Origin: Pedobacter frigidisoli
GTDB taxonomy: Bacteria; Bacteroidota; Bacteroidia; Sphingobacteriales; Sphingobacteriaceae
Reading direction: 5' to 3'
NCBI RefSeq assembly: GCF_004331675.1
Contig: NZ_SJSN01000015.1
Location: 1 to 64,000, forward strand
Length of the DNA stretch: 64,000 nt
The notes beneath the pieces are model-generated. The model did not search any database. It was given only the letters and a program-made list of their open reading frames with translations, and had not been told where the DNA came from. This document shows, in pieces, positions 19,155 to 27,666 of the stretch (its first letter is position 1; every line of letters starts with the position of its first letter). The translations under genes were made by a program, and so were the position numbers.

Positions 19155-19358
19155 TTAAGATATATTATCTTGATTATTTTGGGGCTTCCAAAGCCAAAGC
19201 GTTAAAATAAAAAGTGGTATGGTAATGCTTAAAGCAATTACAATAAATATGCTGCGTTGTTTAACAATATCGGCCTCATCAGTTATAAAAATATTGATAG
19301 TTTCCCATAAGGCAAATAGTGTAATTAAGGTACAAACGACGGCAAATACTTTACGCAT
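19155..19358 (-). CDS. Small two-helix membrane protein
   Basis: 67 aa with two predicted membrane helices (about residues 4-24 and 38-58) joined by a short charged loop (TDEADIVKQRS) and a polar C-terminal tail. I recognise no family. The hydrophobic pattern, clean ATG and lack of an overlapping gene support it as real. It is convergent with the DCC gene and lies after the terminator of the ALDH operon. Confidence 0.55.
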   Translation of the reverse strand: MRKVFAVVCTLITLFALWETINIFITDEADIVKQRSIFIVIALSITIPLFILTLWLWKPQNNQDNIS

Positions 19359-19422
19359 ATTTTAATTTTAAACAAAGATTGCATTAATTTTTAAAAAACG
19401 GCCTTACTAGGTTGTAGATAAT

Positions 19423-19457
19423 AAAAAAAAGTCAGTTGGATTTCTCCATACTGACTT
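19423..19457 (-). terminator. Terminator of the ALDH-DUF779 operon
   Basis: Stem AGTCAGTTGGA (19430-19440) against TCCATACTGACT (19445-19456), with a TTTC loop and a one-base bulge. On the minus strand it is followed by eight Ts (19423-19430). It lies 23 bp past the DUF779 stop. Confidence 0.85.
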
Positions 19458-19479
19458 AAATTTAACCAAATAAACAAAA

Positions 19480-19857
19480 TTATTCTGCCGTTTTAACTGG
19501 CTCTAAATCTTTTAATTCCTCTGTAGAAAACAAGCGATAATGAATTTTAAAGGTTTTTTGTAATGGGGTTTCTAAGGAAAATCCTCCAACTCCGAAACCG
19601 TCCAAAACATCAAGCGTAAAATGGGAGAATTTCCAATATTCATAAAGATCTCGATCTACCCAAAATTCGCAATTTTCTACTTCACCTAAACAAACATCAC
19701 GCATTCGAAGATAATAGCCTCCCTTTTCGAAACATTGTGGTTGAGTGCCCTCACAACATCCACCAGCTTGGTAAAACATCAATTCGCCGTGTTTTTCTTT
19801 TAAGATGTTGATTAATTTCTTGGCTTCATCTGTGCTATCAATTCTCTTTATCATCAT
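19480..19857 (-). CDS. DUF779 domain protein, aldehyde dehydrogenase partner
   Basis: 125 aa. Conserved features include ELMFYQAGGCCEGTQPQC near residues 26-43, a cysteine cluster, and the C-terminal FSLETPLQKTF segment. DUF779 genes typically sit next to an aldehyde dehydrogenase of this type, as here, 58 bp downstream of it. The cysteines suggest a metal- or redox-linked accessory role, but no function is established. A second ATG follows immediately (19854). Confidence 0.82.
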   Translation of the reverse strand: MMIKRIDSTDEAKKLINILKEKHGELMFYQAGGCCEGTQPQCFEKGGYYLRMRDVCLGEVENCEFWVDRDLYEYWKFSHFTLDVLDGFGVGGFSLETPLQKTFKIHYRLFSTEELKDLEPVKTAE

Positions 19858-19915
19858 TCATTAGGGTCAGTTCATTCCAATTATTAATGCTTAAATAAAT
19901 GTTTTGTTTCAATTA

Positions 19916-21421
19916 TTAAAAGAAACCCAGTTTATTCTTATCGTAAGAGATTAACATATTTTTGGTTTGGCGATAGTGACCTAACATCATTTTATGATTT
20001 TCTCTACCAACGCCAGATTGTTTATAACCTCCAAATGGCGCTCCTGCGGGGTAAGAATGATATTGATTTACCCAAACCCGACCAGCTTGGATAGCTCTCG
20101 GTACTTGGTACAGTTCATGTGCATCACGAGTCCAAACGCCAGCACCTAGTCCATAAAGTGTATCATTTGCAATTTCTATTGCTTCTTCAACTGTTTTAAA
20201 AGTAGTGACTGCCAGTACCGGACCGAAAATTTCTTCTTGAAAAATTCTCATTTTATTATGACCCTTAAAAATGGTTGGTTTGATGTAGTAACCTGATTCA
20301 AGATCCCCTTCCAATTTATTTACATCACCACCAGTTAATAGTTCAGCACCTTCTTCTTTTCCTAATTTGATGTAAGCAGCAATTTTCTCAAACTGAATTT
20401 TAGATGCCTGTGCGCCCATCATTACGGTTCTATCCAGCGGACTACCGATTTTTATTGCTTCTGTTCTTTCGATTACTTTTGCGATGAATCTATCGTAAAT
20501 ATCTTCTTGGATTAACAATCGGGATGGACAAGTACAAATTTCACCTTGATTTAAAGCAAACATTACTGCACCTTCAACTGCTTTATCTAAAAATGCGTCG
20601 TCTTCATCCATTACCGAACTGAAGAACACATTTGGAGATTTTCCACCTAATTCTAACGTTACAGGAATAATGTTTTCCGTAGCATATTGCATTACTAACT
20701 TTCCGGTAGGTGTTGAGCCAGTAAATGCCGCCTTTGATATTTTTGGATTAGTAACTAATGCTCTGCCAAGCTCTGCGCCAAAGCCATTTACAATATTGAT
20801 AACTCCAGGAGGCAACAAATCGCCAATTAATTCCATTAAAACCATAATAGAAATTGGAGTGCTTTCAGCAGGTTTAAGCACAACGCAATTACCAGCGGCT
20901 AGTGCTGGAGCTAGCTTCCAAATACCCATTAAAAGTGGAAAATTCCAAGGAATAATTTGTGCAACTACACCAATTGGTTCGTGTACAATTAATGAAACCG
21001 TATTTGCATCCAGCTCAGAAAGCGAGCCTTCCTCCGCACGAATTACGCCAGCAAAATACCTGAAATGATCTATTCCCAACGGTAAATCTGCAGCTAAAGT
21101 TTCTCTTACCGCTTTTCCATTATCAATTGTTTCAACAGTGGCCAGATATTCTAAGTTATCTTCCATTCGTTGAGCAATCTTATTTAAAATAATACTTCTT
21201 TCTGTCGAAGACGTTTTGCTCCATGTTTTAAAAGCTTCATGTGCAGCATCTACAGCTAGTTCTAAATCTTCTTTTGATGAGTGGGCAGCCTTGGTAAATA
21301 CTTTCCCATCAATCGGCGAGATGTTATCGAAATAAATGCCTTTTACTGGTGGTACAAACTTACCTCCGATATAATTATCGTAGTGGGTTTTGAATGATGG
21401 TCTTTCAATTAAATTTTCCAT
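19916..21421 (-). CDS. NAD(P)-dependent aldehyde dehydrogenase
   Basis: Oxidises an aldehyde to the acid, probably acetaldehyde or a related short aldehyde by similarity to ExaC/AldB-type enzymes. Visible: the cofactor segment [12 protein letters not shown], the general-base glutamate in [10 protein letters not shown], the nucleophile in [11 protein letters not shown], and the C-terminal [15 protein letters not shown]. The longer frame starts at 21454, but the ATG at 21421 ([11 protein letters not shown]) gives 501 aa and fits the family. Cotranscribed with DUF779; the divergent AraC-type gene is the likely regulator. Confidence 0.93.
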   Translation of the reverse strand: MENLIERPSFKTHYDNYIGGKFVPPVKGIYFDNISPIDGKVFTKAAHSSKEDLELAVDAAHEAFKTWSKTSSTERSIILNKIAQRMEDNLEYLATVETIDNGKAVRETLAADLPLGIDHFRYFAGVIRAEEGSLSELDANTVSLIVHEPIGVVAQIIPWNFPLLMGIWKLAPALAAGNCVVLKPAESTPISIMVLMELIGDLLPPGVINIVNGFGAELGRALVTNPKISKAAFTGSTPTGKLVMQYATENIIPVTLELGGKSPNVFFSSVMDEDDAFLDKAVEGAVMFALNQGEICTCPSRLLIQEDIYDRFIAKVIERTEAIKIGSPLDRTVMMGAQASKIQFEKIAAYIKLGKEEGAELLTGGDVNKLEGDLESGYYIKPTIFKGHNKMRIFQEEIFGPVLAVTTFKTVEEAIEIANDTLYGLGAGVWTRDAHELYQVPRAIQAGRVWVNQYHSYPAGAPFGGYKQSGVGRENHKMMLGHYRQTKNMLISYDKNKLGFF

Positions 21422-21753
21422 GATTATTATTGGTTTTTTAAATTGGAAAGCCACTAAGGTTTTTTCTGAGATTGAATTTTATCGGAATTGCTCATAGTGA
21501 ATTTCGCGATTACAAGATTTGGTTAATACAAACCTAATCGCAAAGCCAATGTAGCAGGTAGTATAATCGGCTCAATTGGTAGCACTTTTCATTCATGCTT
21601 TGTAACCTTATTGAATCGATATTGCGCTTGTTGTATAAATACGTAATGTAATCGGATAAGTATAATTTGGCGTCGCCAAAATCAACCTATAAATCAATGA
21701 AATAAATTATATTTGATTATTAAGTAAATGTCTAACCAAAATCAATTCGGATT
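21422..21753. promoter_or_regulatory. Divergent ALDH / AraC control region
   Basis: 332 bp between divergent starts. It contains a perfect 15-bp inverted repeat TTTGGCGTCGCCAAA (21666-21680), 73 bp before the araC-type ATG, which is a candidate operator. No exact TAnnTTTG box is evident. Nothing else coding is seen. Confidence 0.45.
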
Positions 21754-22680
21754 ATGCAACACACATTAGATCAGGTAAACTTAAGTGCTTCAAAAAATCT
21801 TCAAACCTTAGTTGAGAACAGGACTTCTTATACTTTGGAAAGATGTGAATTAAGTGTTTTTGAAACTTATGCCGAGTCTTATAAGGTTCCATTAACCTTT
21901 AACGATTTTGTGATTACCAGCATGTTACGTGGCAAAAAAGTGATGCATTTATTTGATAAAAAGGGCTTTGATTATTTTCCGGGACAAACGGTTATCGTTC
22001 CTCCATCGGTTACTATGAAAATTGATTTTCCAGAGGCAACAACGCTTAATCCAACCCAATGTATTGCCTTGGCGATTGATCAGGAGCAGATTAAAAAAAC
22101 GATTGCTTATCTGAATGAATTTTTTCCGAAAGAGGGAAGTAATGAAAAGTGGCTTTTAAATTATGATGAATATCACTTTTACAATAATGAGGAAATTGCC
22201 TACCTTATAAATAAAGTTATCCGGATCTGCTCGGAAAGAACAAAGGAAAAAGATGTATTAGCTGATTTAACTTTGAAAGAGTTATTGGTTAGGATTATGC
22301 AGTCTCAAAATCTTAAAACGATTAGTGATGAAGCTTATAATCTTAATCAGAATCCGCTTGCATTTGTTTTAAACTACATTAAATCTAACCTGAACGAAAA
22401 GATTAGCATCAATAGTTTGAGCGATAAGGCTTGCATGAGCAAGGCGACATTTTATAGATTATTTAAAAGAGAATTGGGGATTAGTCCAAATGATTTTATT
22501 TTAACTGAAAAAGTTAATCGGGCAAAAATTTTGCTTGCTCAGCCAGGAAATAAAGTTGCATCTACAAGCTATGAATTAGGTTTTACAGATGCTAATTACT
22601 TCATAAGGGCATTTAAGAAAATTGTTGGGGTTACGCCTGGCGCATATCAATTGCAGGTAGCCAATCAGTTAATTCATTAA
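21754..22680 (+). CDS. AraC-family transcriptional regulator
   Basis: 308 aa. The C-terminal 100 residues carry two helix-turn-helix units of AraC type: ISINSLSDKACMSKATFYRLF and the ANYFIRAFKKIVGVTPGAY hallmark. The N-terminal half is an effector-sensing cupin-like domain. It is divergent from the aldehyde dehydrogenase and so most likely controls it in response to an aldehyde or alcohol; this is inferred from position. Its stop overlaps the convergent GH20 stop by 4 bp. Confidence 0.9.
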   Translation: MQHTLDQVNLSASKNLQTLVENRTSYTLERCELSVFETYAESYKVPLTFNDFVITSMLRGKKVMHLFDKKGFDYFPGQTVIVPPSVTMKIDFPEATTLNPTQCIALAIDQEQIKKTIAYLNEFFPKEGSNEKWLLNYDEYHFYNNEEIAYLINKVIRICSERTKEKDVLADLTLKELLVRIMQSQNLKTISDEAYNLNQNPLAFVLNYIKSNLNEKISINSLSDKACMSKATFYRLFKRELGISPNDFILTEKVNRAKILLAQPGNKVASTSYELGFTDANYFIRAFKKIVGVTPGAYQLQVANQLIH

Positions 22681-24344
22681 TTTTCCAAATACCTTTTTGA
22701 ATAGGTAATTCCCATCAAATCATAACGTTTAAACTGTGTCATTAATCGCTTTCGAAAATCTGGATAGTTTCGCTTTTCTTTCGGACTCCATAAAATTTCG
22801 CTTAAGGCATCTAGTCTGGGGAAAAGCTGATATTGAACCTTTGCTGGGTTGGTAATATACTCAGTCCATAAGCAACCTTGTCCGCCCCAAATGTATTTGG
22901 CTTGTTCTGCATTTAATTCAGCAGGAATGGGTTCGTAATTGTAAACATCGGCAAGAAGGGAAGCTTTGCCTGCAGTCAGACTATCTTCCTTTACAAATTG
23001 AGCATGATTGAAATAAACTTTATCCTCAGGCGTCATGATGGCTTTGTGGTTTTGCTTGGTCGCTTCTGTTCCACCTTTTTCTCCTTGCCAACTCATCACT
23101 ACCGCATTTGGTGCTAATCCTCCTTGTAAAATTTCGTTCCAGCCAATAATGGTTTTACCTTTGCTATTAACAAATTTCTCAATTCTTCTAATAAAATAGC
23201 TTTGTAGCTCGTTTTCTGATTTCAAGCCATTGGCTTTCATAAATTGCTGTGAAACTGTAGATTGTTTCCACCAAACCTTGGATGCTTCATCGCCACCGAT
23301 GTGAATATATTGCGATGGAAATAAATCCATTACCTCAGATAAAACATTTTCCATGAATTTAAATGTCGTATCAGATGCTTGAAGTATGTTATTATATTTG
23401 TTCATCATTCCCCAAGTTTGTGCAACCTCATATTTTTTGTTTGGCTCGGTGCCTAGTTCTGGGTATGCGGCCAGTAAAGCCATACTGTGTGCTGGCATTT
23501 CAATTTCGGGGATGATGATGATATAACGTTTCGCTGCATAATCGATCACTTCTTTTATTTGCTCTTGCGTATAAAAACCACCATGTTTAATTCCGTCGGT
23601 TTTTATTACAGCATCTTTAGGTGTAATTTTAATTTCTGTTGGTAAAACTTGATATTTGATATACTCATTTCCCTTTCCTGGCCACAAACCAATGATACTA
23701 CCGTTTCGCCAGGCGCCAATTTCTGTGAGTTTTGGATATTTTTTAATTTCAATTCTCCAGCCATGGTCGTCGGTTAAATGCCAATGAAAATAATTCATTT
23801 TATGGAGTGCTAAATAATCAATGTACTGCTTAATAAATGCAACATCGAAAAAATGGCGACTCACGTCCAAGTGCATTCCTCGGTAATCGAAGCGAGGGTA
23901 ATCGGTTATGGTAACCGATGGAATTTGAAGTGATGTTGATTTTAACTCTGGTAGCAACTGAATTAAGGTTTGAATACCATAAAAAAGTCCATTTTCTGAA
24001 CCGGCATAAATTACTGTTTGCTCGTAGTCGCTTATAAGTTCATATTCGTTTGAATTTTTTAATAAACGTGTAATTATTTCCAGTTTGATTATGTTTTTTT
24101 TACTTGTTGAATTTGGGTTAATCTGAAGTTTTAAGTCGTAATATTTTTGAATATAACTTTGTAGAAATAAAGCAGAATTGGCTAAGGGATCATTTGAAAT
24201 AATTTCTGTGTTTTTATCAATGATAAATTTTTCTGTGCTTAATCCTGTCTTAATACTTACAGGCTGTGGAATGATATTTACTTCTTGAGCAAATAGGCTG
24301 TTGCAAAAAGCAATCGATAAAAGCAAAAAGATAATCTTCTTCAT
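22677..24344 (-). CDS. Beta-N-acetylhexosaminidase (GH20)
   Basis: Exported glycoside hydrolase that removes terminal GlcNAc or GalNAc, for example from chitin fragments or glycans. A signal peptide (MKKIIFLLLSIAFCNSLFA) follows the ATG at 24344; the longer frame from 24413 adds an unlikely leader. A GH20b-type N-terminal domain precedes the TIM barrel with HWHLTDDHGWRIEI and the catalytic Asp-Glu pair in HIGGDEASKVWWK. The 555-aa length is normal. No polysaccharide-utilisation genes are adjacent, so it may serve general scavenging or peptidoglycan turnover. Confidence 0.92.
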   Translation of the reverse strand: MKKIIFLLLSIAFCNSLFAQEVNIIPQPVSIKTGLSTEKFIIDKNTEIISNDPLANSALFLQSYIQKYYDLKLQINPNSTSKKNIIKLEIITRLLKNSNEYELISDYEQTVIYAGSENGLFYGIQTLIQLLPELKSTSLQIPSVTITDYPRFDYRGMHLDVSRHFFDVAFIKQYIDYLALHKMNYFHWHLTDDHGWRIEIKKYPKLTEIGAWRNGSIIGLWPGKGNEYIKYQVLPTEIKITPKDAVIKTDGIKHGGFYTQEQIKEVIDYAAKRYIIIIPEIEMPAHSMALLAAYPELGTEPNKKYEVAQTWGMMNKYNNILQASDTTFKFMENVLSEVMDLFPSQYIHIGGDEASKVWWKQSTVSQQFMKANGLKSENELQSYFIRRIEKFVNSKGKTIIGWNEILQGGLAPNAVVMSWQGEKGGTEATKQNHKAIMTPEDKVYFNHAQFVKEDSLTAGKASLLADVYNYEPIPAELNAEQAKYIWGGQGCLWTEYITNPAKVQYQLFPRLDALSEILWSPKEKRNYPDFRKRLMTQFKRYDLMGITYSKRYLEN

Positions 24345-24460
24345 AATAGAATGGTTTTCCTTATCAAAAGTAATAATTATAGGTGGATGAAAGGAAAAGG
24401 TTTGAGAGAACAAATTACTTATATTCCTAAAGCCGATGGTAGGAAAATCATTTTAGGTTG

Positions 24461-24686
24461 TGTGCTTCGACAAGCTCAGCATGACAATCGCCAAAAATAT
24501 TGAACGGACAGCGAGGCAGGAGTAAGCGATTATTGCTTGCTTTCGTTTCCAAATTATTTGAACCATATAAGACATTTAAGGAAGTGTAAGCTCAAGATGG
24601 AAAAGCTTAAATGTTCTTACATTCCTTGTATGGTAAAAAATGAGATTGCTTCGTCGGCTGAAAAAGCCTCCTCGCAATGACGACCT
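24461..24686. repeat. Cluster of intergenic repeats between GH20 and rpsA
   Basis: The 445-bp gap holds no gene. Seen in order: a GCTTCGACAAGCTCAGCATG stretch (24464-24483) of a kind I recall from Bacteroidota intergenic repeats; a probable 3' remnant of the dispersed hairpin element (24506-24555, GACAGCGAGGCAGGAG and CGTTTCCAAAT); an imperfect inverted repeat with ACCATAT and GTATGGT ends (24562-24634); and a GATTGCTTCGTCGG...CTCGCAATGACG hairpin (24644-24681). Confidence 0.55.
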
Positions 24687-24731
24687 TGTGAAGATTTTGT
24701 GTATTCTATGTTTCCGTAGCAAAAAATAGAA

Positions 24732-24768
24732 GCAAAAAAAAATCCCGATAACTTTCGCTATCGGGATT
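24732..24768 (-). terminator. rpsA terminator
   Basis: A 10-bp perfect stem AATCCCGATA (24741-24750) against TATCGGGATT (24759-24768). On the minus strand a run of Ts follows (24734-24742). It is 22 bp beyond the rpsA stop. Confidence 0.92.
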
Positions 24769-24789
24769 AATATATTTAGTTAAAAAGAA

Positions 24790-26724
24790 CTAGCCTTTTT
24801 TAGCTTTGCTTTCTTCGCCTTCTAATTGCGATTTCAATTGAGCCAATACGTCTAAATCTCCTAAAGTAGATTTCTCTACAGAATCTTTAACTTTTTTAAC
24901 TGCTGTTATAGATGCTTTAGCTTCTTTCTTTTTAGCATTTCTTTCTTCTGCTACAGCTTCAGCTTTAACTTCTTCCCAAATACGAGCGTGAGAAACAACG
25001 ATGCGTTTAGCTTCTTTGTTAAACTCGATGATTTTGAAGTCGTTAGTTTCTTCAGCTTTAACCGAAGTACCATCTTCTTTAACCATGTGTTTAGTTGGTA
25101 CGAAACCTTCTACACCATAAGGTAAAGCAATAACAGCACCTTTATCAGTTACTTTAACAACAGTACCTTGGTGAACCGAATCTAAAGTGAAGATCGTTTC
25201 GAAAGTATCCCAAGGGTTTTCTTCCAATTGTTTGTGACCTAAGCTTAATTTACGGTTATCAACATCAAGTTCTAAAACAACAACGTCTAATACATCACCA
25301 ACTTTAGTGAATTCGTTAGGGTGGTTTACTTTTTTAGACCAAGATAAATCAGAGATGTGGATTAAACCATCGATACCTTCTTCAATTTCAACGAAAACGC
25401 CGAAGTTAGTCATGTTTTTAACTGTAGCTGTGTGCTTGCTTCCAACTGGGAATTTAGCAGCAACTTCTTGCCAAGGATCGTTAGATAATTGTTTAATACC
25501 TAAGCTCATTTTGCGTTCGTCTCTATCTAAAGTTAAAACTTCAGCTTCGATCTCATCACCAACTTTTAAGAATTCTTGTGGATTTCTTAAGTTTTGTGAC
25601 CAGCTCATTTCAGAAACGTGGATTAAACCTTCAACACCTGGGATGATTTCTAAGAAAGCACCGTAATCTGCAACAGTTACGATTTTTCCTTTTACTTTAG
25701 AACCAACAGCTAAGTTAGCATCTAAATTTTCCCAAGGGTGAGGAGTTAATTGTTTTAAGCCTAAAGCGATACGTTTTTTCTCATCATCGAAATCTAAAAC
25801 AACAACGTTGATTTTTTCATCTAATGATAATACTTCTTTTGGATGCTCTATGCGGCCCCAAGAAATATCAGTAATGTGAAGTAAACCATCTACACCACCT
25901 AAATCGATGAACACACCGAAATCAGTAATATTTTTAACAGTACCTTCTAATACTTGTCCTTTTTCTAATTTAGAAACGATTTCTACTTTTTGGCTTTCTA
26001 AATCGTCTTCAATTAACACTTTATGAGAAACGACTACGTTTTTAAACTCATGGTTAATTTTAACAACTTTGAATTCCATTGTTTTACCCACGTATACATC
26101 GTAATCGCGGATAGGTTTGATATCAATTTGAGAACCTGGTAAGAAAGCTTCAACGCCCATGATATCAACAATTAAACCACCTTTAGTACGGCTCTTAACG
26201 AAACCGTTGATGATTCTATCATTTTCAAGAGCCTCGTTAATAGCTTCCCAAGATCTTTGAGTTTTTGCTCTTTTGCGAGAAAGGATCAATTGACCGTTAG
26301 CATCTTCCGGTGCTTCAACGAATACGTCAACTGAATCGCCGATTTTTAAATCCGGTGTATCACGGAATTCTGAAGTAGAAACTAAACCGTCTGATTTAAA
26401 ACCAACGTTTAATACTACATCTTTGTTGTTAATTGAAACAACAATACCGCTAATGATTTCACCTTTAGTGATTTGATTGAATGTTCCAGCATACATATCT
26501 TCAAACTTCTTACGGTCTGCATCATTGTAATTACCGAAAACTTTTTCATCTGCATCCCAATCGAAATCTTCGGTTGGTGTTGCTAATGATGATTTGATCG
26601 ATTCGATCGAAACTGAATCAGCTTCTGATTCAATCGTTTCTTTTTCAGTCAGGCGTCCGCCTTCTCCCTGAAGCTCAGCTGTTTTTGCTGCTAATTCTTT
26701 TTCTGCTACTTGTTTTTTAGCCAT
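24790..26724 (-). CDS. rpsA: 30S ribosomal protein S1
   Basis: 644 aa with six S1 RNA-binding (OB-fold) domains between about residues 85 and 600. Domains 3 to 5 carry the classic pattern, for example GVDGLLHITDISWGRIEHP and GVEGLIHVSEMSW. The acidic N-terminal extension and a Lys-rich C-terminal tail are usual in Bacteroidota. It binds mRNA leaders on the small subunit, which matters where Shine-Dalgarno pairing is rarely used. Monocistronic with its own promoter and terminator. Unlike most genes here it has a clear AAGGAG upstream. Confidence 0.96.
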   Translation of the reverse strand: MAKKQVAEKELAAKTAELQGEGGRLTEKETIESEADSVSIESIKSSLATPTEDFDWDADEKVFGNYNDADRKKFEDMYAGTFNQITKGEIISGIVVSINNKDVVLNVGFKSDGLVSTSEFRDTPDLKIGDSVDVFVEAPEDANGQLILSRKRAKTQRSWEAINEALENDRIINGFVKSRTKGGLIVDIMGVEAFLPGSQIDIKPIRDYDVYVGKTMEFKVVKINHEFKNVVVSHKVLIEDDLESQKVEIVSKLEKGQVLEGTVKNITDFGVFIDLGGVDGLLHITDISWGRIEHPKEVLSLDEKINVVVLDFDDEKKRIALGLKQLTPHPWENLDANLAVGSKVKGKIVTVADYGAFLEIIPGVEGLIHVSEMSWSQNLRNPQEFLKVGDEIEAEVLTLDRDERKMSLGIKQLSNDPWQEVAAKFPVGSKHTATVKNMTNFGVFVEIEEGIDGLIHISDLSWSKKVNHPNEFTKVGDVLDVVVLELDVDNRKLSLGHKQLEENPWDTFETIFTLDSVHQGTVVKVTDKGAVIALPYGVEGFVPTKHMVKEDGTSVKAEETNDFKIIEFNKEAKRIVVSHARIWEEVKAEAVAEERNAKKKEAKASITAVKKVKDSVEKSTLGDLDVLAQLKSQLEGEESKAKKG

Positions 26725-26735
26725 TAATTAATTAT

Positions 26736-26769
26736 CTCCTTTTTTCCCTATTTAGGGACTGCAAAGGTA
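26736..26769 (-). promoter_or_regulatory. rpsA promoter box and Shine-Dalgarno
   Basis: On the minus strand TACCTTTG (26769-26762) matches TAnnTTTG. An AGGAG (26740-26736) lies 11 nt before the rpsA ATG. A good Shine-Dalgarno is unusual for this phylum. Its spacing is slightly long. Confidence 0.6.
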
Positions 26770-26837
26770 AAACTTTTTTAATTAATAGGAAAGATTTTTT
26801 TAATAAATGTTGCTGATTTTTAGTGGATTAGAAAAGC

Positions 26838-26863
26838 AGTATCGAGTATTTAGTATCGAGTAT
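26838..26863. repeat. Short direct repeat AGTATCGAGTAT
   Basis: The 12-mer AGTATCGAGTAT occurs at 26838-26849 and again at 26852-26863, followed by a further partial unit. It lies in the 390-bp gap between rpsA and the toxin gene, which otherwise holds dispersed element copy B and no gene. Confidence 0.6.
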
Positions 26864-26958
26864 CAAGATTAGGCGCTGAAAGGGGGTGTTTTGAAATTCT
26901 CCTTTCTCAGCGTAGTGTCCATAGGGCAGTGCTTTATTTTCTAATATAAAGAAGTAAT

Positions 26959-27058
26959 GATTTGGAAATGAGCATTCAGTAGTTCTTCTGTTAAAGCAGT
27001 CCCGTTATTTGCTATAGCCCCGAAGAAAAATCGGGGGCTGCCGCTGCTACCGGGTTTA
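26959..27058 (-). repeat. Dispersed hairpin element, copy B
   Basis: On the minus strand: TAAACCCGGTAGCAGCGGCA, a stem of CCCCCGA against TCGGGG with a TTTTTCT loop, TATAGCAAATAACGGGACTG, then a tail TGCTCATTTCCAAATC. The stem bases differ from copies C and D while pairing is kept. It points toward rpsA, but the rpsA promoter lies between. Confidence 0.65.
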
Positions 27059-27114
27059 GATCGAAAGGATTGTGCAAGAACAAAGAATATTTAATTATTG
27101 AATAATGATATAAA

Positions 27115-27444
27115 CTATTCAGAAATTTCACTCAACAGCTCAATCAGTTCTCTATCTGAAATATTATCTTTCTCAGATTTATCATAAATAGAAAGTAAAT
27201 AAACAGTTGAATCTGAAATAACAAAATTAGTTATTATTCTTGCTCCACCAGATTTGCCTTTACCTTTGGATGCTATTGCAATTCGAATTTTATAACAGTT
27301 TTTTCCAATTGGAGTACCAATTTCTGGATCAATTCTTATATTTTTAACTAATTCTAAAAGCTCTTTCTTTAATGATGCATACTTTTTGAAGAGACGCTTG
27401 GTTTGCTTTTCAAAAGAGGAGATGGTTTTTACATTATAAACCAT
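27115..27444 (-). CDS. RelE/ParE-family toxin
   Basis: 109 aa with the RelE/ParE layout: N-terminal helices with FEKQTKRLFKKYASLKKEL, then RIDPEIGTPIGKNCYKIRI and a C-terminal YLLSIYDKSEKDN strand-helix. Such toxins cleave mRNA on ribosomes or act on gyrase; which applies is not clear. It follows a 68-aa antitoxin-like gene with an 11-bp overlap, the standard antitoxin-first order. The KGKGKSGGARI insertion with SGGARI is typical of one RelE subgroup in Bacteroidota and cyanobacteria. Confidence 0.82.
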   Translation of the reverse strand: MVYNVKTISSFEKQTKRLFKKYASLKKELLELVKNIRIDPEIGTPIGKNCYKIRIAIASKGKGKSGGARIITNFVISDSTVYLLSIYDKSEKDNISDRELIELLSEISE

Positions 27445-27640
27445 TCAAAAAAGCCTCAGCATCATGTCCCTCCAGCTTTCCTTGCTTAATCAGTTTTAAT
27501 TCTTCAACAGCTTCTTTTATCTCTTCAATTAAAACGGCTTTGTGGTCAATAATGGTTTTCGTTTTAACATAAGGAATGCTATTAAGTACATCCATTAAGG
27601 AAGCTGCTTTATGATCTGGAATTTCTAATAACACTTTCAT
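27434..27640 (-). CDS. Antitoxin of the RelE/ParE-type module
   Basis: 68 aa, mostly helical, with an N-terminal strand (MKVLLEIPDHKAASLMDVLNS) and a C-terminal segment (EELKLIKQGKLEGHDAEAFL) that resembles toxin-wrapping tails. Called from its size, its position directly upstream of the toxin and the 11-bp overlap. No clear DNA-binding fold is seen, so autoregulation is uncertain. Confidence 0.72.
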   Translation of the reverse strand: MKVLLEIPDHKAASLMDVLNSIPYVKTKTIIDHKAVLIEEIKEAVEELKLIKQGKLEGHDAEAFLNGL

Positions 27641-27666
27641 AATACCAAATATACAAATTTAAAATC

